A DNA stretch of 64,000 nt from Nymphaea colorata. Lineage: Eukaryota > Streptophyta > Magnoliopsida > Nymphaeales > Nymphaeaceae. Within the stretch, counting starts at the first letter, position 1. Every line of letters begins with the position of its first letter. Shown in pieces: positions 61,210 to 64,000 of the stretch. The notes under the pieces were generated by a model. The model saw only the letters and a program-made list of their open reading frames with translations. It did no database searches and was not told the DNA's origin. The DNA lies in the NCBI RefSeq assembly GCF_008831285.2, contig NC_045141.1:24847315-24911314 (forward strand). Reading direction: 5' to 3'. The translations under genes and the position numbers were made by a program.

Positions 61210-62010
61210 ATGGAGAAGCAAGGACAAGGACAACCACCAGTAATGGGTGGAGGTACACCATTGCCTTATGGTACCCAACCATATCAAGCTTCTCAGATGG
61301 TAGTTCCTGGTACTGCTGGACCTGCCGTGGGCAATGTTCAATCTGCAGGTCAGCCGGTTCCATTTGCTGCTCCTCCAGCTCAAGTTGCTGCCCAGAACCA
61401 ACTCATTTATCAGCACCTGCATCAACAACAGCAAGCTCATCAACTTCAACAGCTCCAGCTTTTCTGGGCTAACCAGCTTCAAGAAATTGAACAGACGTCA
61501 GATTTCAAGAATCACAGTCTACCCTTGGCAAGAATCAAAAAGATTATGAAGGCTGATGAGGATGTGAGGATGATATCGGCTGAGGCTCCAATCGTATTTG
61601 CAAAAGCATGTGAGATGTTCATTCTTGAGCTCACATTGAGGTCATGGATACACACAGAGGAGAACAAGAGGAGGACATTGCAGAAGAACGACATAGCTGC
61701 TGCCATCACTAGGAATGACATTTTCGACTTTCTGGTTGACATAGTACCAAGGGATGAGTTGAAGGATGAGGTAGTTACAGGAATCCCAAGAGCTGGTTCA
61801 CTGCCTGTTGGAGGGCCACCCGAAATGCTTCCTTACTATTATGTTCCTACACAACCTGTTACTCCCGTTGGAGCTCAAGGAATGATGATGGGTAAGCCTC
61901 TTATGGATCCTGCCATGTTTGGACAACAGCCTCATCCATATGCTCCACAGCAAATGTGGCAGCCTCCGGCTTCTAGCCAAGAGGAGCAACAGCCAACGAC
62001 ACAGCAATAG
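61210..62010 (+). CDS. NF-YC: Nuclear transcription factor Y subunit C (NF-YC/HAP5)
   Basis: A histone-fold subunit that pairs with NF-YB and then with NF-YA to bind CCAAT boxes. It also joins CONSTANS-type partners in flowering control. One uninterrupted coding exon encodes 266 residues. A Gln/Pro-rich N-terminus (1-100, with HQQQQAHQLQQLQ) precedes the core at about 103-188: LPLARIKKIMKADEDVRMIS, EAPIVFAKACEMFILELTLR, SWIHTEENKRRTLQKNDIAA and FDFLVDIVPRDEL. These are the family's H2A-like helices and are complete. The C-terminus is Pro/Gln/Met-rich and may activate transcription. The ATG is the first in frame after the acceptor at 61192. It belongs to the NF-YC1/4/9-like type by core sequence, but I cannot pick a single orthologue. 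Confidence 0.96.
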   Translation: MEKQGQGQPPVMGGGTPLPYGTQPYQASQMVVPGTAGPAVGNVQSAGQPVPFAAPPAQVAAQNQLIYQHLHQQQQAHQLQQLQLFWANQLQEIEQTSDFKNHSLPLARIKKIMKADEDVRMISAEAPIVFAKACEMFILELTLRSWIHTEENKRRTLQKNDIAAAITRNDIFDFLVDIVPRDELKDEVVTGIPRAGSLPVGGPPEMLPYYYVPTQPVTPVGAQGMMMGKPLMDPAMFGQQPHPYAPQQMWQPPASSQEEQQPTTQQ

Positions 62011-64000
62011 CTGCATTAACAGCCTTAGAGAAAGGTAAGGAATACTGATTTTTTTTTTTTTTCACGTGTGTAACCTTCAAACTGAGGTAAACAATCGATA
62101 CAATGAACCCAGATTATGTCTGTAAATGCTATGCTCATGACAGAACGATGCATTGAAGCCTCCCTCTTTCTCTCATGTTCTTTGTTGAGAAACAAATCTT
62201 CCATATGACTTGTTCTGTATCCTGCAGCAATAACTAACATGCTTTACCTATATGTTTACCTCCTATGTAACTTACTATTGGGGCTTGTTTGCCAAAATGA
62301 GTCCGAAAGCAATGCTGGTTCATGACCATAACACTTTTCCTCAGCATATTCTTTGGAATTTATGCGGGCATGCATGGTTGAATGATGGCTGAATGGCTGA
62401 TAAGCATCTGTTTGGTTTGTATCTCTATCTCTCTATGGAAAAGTAAATGCTCAAGAGTCACCTCTGTCATCATTTCTCCTTCACATGAGAAAGCAGAGCA
62501 AGTGTGCTTTCCATGGTGGAGAATCCACGTTGCAGTGTCATAATACTTGTTTATTTATTTGTTGGGAGATAGTTGCTGATGGATGGATTTTTTGACGTGA
62601 TTTCCTTGTTCTATTCCTGATATGGTAATATTCATACAGCTTATTTACTGGTCATTTGAACTCTGTTTTTAGTGTATGATCTGCAGAGGAGGAGGATGAG
62701 CAAATGTTTGTCTGCATGTGTGCGTGTGACCGTTATGTGTGGGCTCCCTTCGATTTTAATTTTTACGGTTGTAGATTTCAAAAGTGTTGTTTCCATAGTA
62801 CTTGCATCTTGAGACCAACCTCTGATGATGTTGAACTTAGCTGGAATTTCTGCTCAGGATTTCGTTTATTGAGGCTCCCTGTCCAAAACAAAATCTTCTA
62901 CAAATTTCCTGTTACCATTTGATTTACACCTGCTTTCTGAGGATATATGCAGGGGTTCTCTGCTCGAAAGGTAATAATATTATCTTTTTTGTGTGCAACC
63001 CTTGGCTTCGCAGATCGCACTTGAACTATGCCAAGAGCTGCAACTTGGGATGTCGAATATAATTTGTTGTTCGTCTCTGCTTTTGAAATGGTGTACTTTA
63101 GCTCTCAACTCATCGAGAAAGATATTTTATAAGATGAGGCATTACTGTATCCATGACAAGTTAGAGACAAAACCAGACATTTTGAATACATGAATTCACA
63201 TTCTCTTGTGTAATCTAACCTTGTGTAAACGGTGTTCAGACTAATCTTGTATGAAATTATGTACTAAGTTCTTTCCGTCTCTGACATTGAAAAGCCAACT
63301 GCTCATATAACAGAAAACTTGATGGTAATTAAAAAGTAAAATTTTGTGTAAAACTGACTCCCAATGCATAATCCAACGGAAGGAACTGATAGGTTCTGAA
63401 TCTGCTGGTCCAGTACCTGCGCTTCTTTTTAGAAGGGTCCGACCCCACGTCCACAAGCATCAAAACTGAATCACTTCCCATAGTGGCACAGACAATCAGT
63501 TTAGAAAAACAGCATCAAAGTAGGGAGGCAGAAGATATCTACATTTTTTTATCAAAGAAAAGAAGTATATATATATATATATATTCTGAAAAATGAGGGG
63601 CGAAAATTGGCCTGAAAATCTCTTTTCTTATTTTGGTGATTCGAAGAACAAGCACAAAATCCGTTTTGATTAAGATTCAAAAAGTCTTGGTAAATTTCAC
63701 TGCGTAGGGGACTCGGTAGATCTGGCTCTTCTCAAGATTTTGGAATTCTTCTTTTGACTCGAACCATAGGAAAGAAATGCTTCGGTTGCAGAAGGAATCA
63801 TGAAACTCAGATGTATAAATTAGAGGTTGTCTAAAATCAACACCTTCGGCTTTGCCAGCTTATATTACATTAACGTCAAGACTGCATGTTTTTTTTTTTT
63901 TTAAATTGGTACGTTCTTAGATACCTCACATCAATCTGTAGAATTATCTTTTTTTTCCCCCTAAAAGAACACAAAAAACATAAACCTAACATTAAATCCT
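62011..64000. other. NF-YC 3' region and right-edge DNA
   Basis: A donor-like GAGAAAG|GTAAGG at 62034-62035, 25 bp past the stop, suggests an intron in the 3' untranslated region; ATATGCAG near 62945-62952 is a possible acceptor. A (TA)n run lies at 63566-63584 and poly-T tracts at about 62050 and 63890. Short minus-strand frames at 63240-63480 (for example MGSDSVLMLVDVGSDPSKKK) might be an exon of a gene that continues beyond the edge, but I cannot support it further. Confidence 0.45.

Overview
The window is nuclear DNA of a flowering plant. The evidence is intron-rich genes with GT-AG splicing, AT-rich introns, chloroplast-targeted proteins (an ABC1K3-type kinase and a PAM71-type Mn/Ca transporter), a plant NF-YC subunit, many GA/CT, CA, GT and TA microsatellites, and plant-type hAT and PIF/Harbinger-like transposons. 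I cannot name the species from the sequence. There are no operons, CRISPR arrays, viral sequences or recognisable tRNA/rRNA genes.

Layout. (1) 1-483, minus: 5' part of a plastid-targeted, CBS-like gene that runs off the left edge. (2) 484-2906: head-to-head intergenic region with a G-box, a 49-bp tandem repeat and a decayed MITE. (3) 2907-15954, plus: a long gene matching the FIGL1-interacting protein FLIP (human C1orf112/FIRRM), a meiotic recombination regulator. One very large intron region holds two short hAT MITEs with 8-bp target-site duplications and a 3.3-kb hAT element with a broken transposase. (4) 15955-24442: intergenic, simple repeats only. (5) 24443-27925, plus: ANKRD13-like ankyrin/GPCR-chaperone protein, two coding exons. 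(6) 27926-33503: intergenic, with a Harbinger-like MITE, an (AT)40 tract and a GC-richer island with a G-box. (7) 33504-43044, plus: ABC1K3, 13 coding exons, all boundaries in phase. (8) 43454-43999, minus: an unrecognised single-exon protein with a C-terminal membrane anchor. (9) 45229-54174, plus: PAM71, 10 coding exons, all in phase. (10) 55980-62010, plus: NF-YC, with an intronless coding region behind an inferred 5-kb intron in the 5' leader. (11) 62011-64000: its 3' region and simple sequence.

How the genes relate. Two genes act in thylakoid or plastoglobule biology (ABC1K3 in prenylquinone metabolism, PAM71 in Mn/Ca delivery to photosystem II), and the partial gene at the left edge is probably also plastid-targeted. 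FLIP and NF-YC act in the nucleus. This is an ordinary plant gene neighbourhood, not a co-functional cluster. The most interesting signals are structural: a young-looking MITE family nested in FLIP, a duplicated splice donor in ABC1K3, a three-copy repeat with a shared peptide-like frame inside the NF-YC leader intron, and the unknown tail-anchored protein. I found no convincing undescribed biological system.
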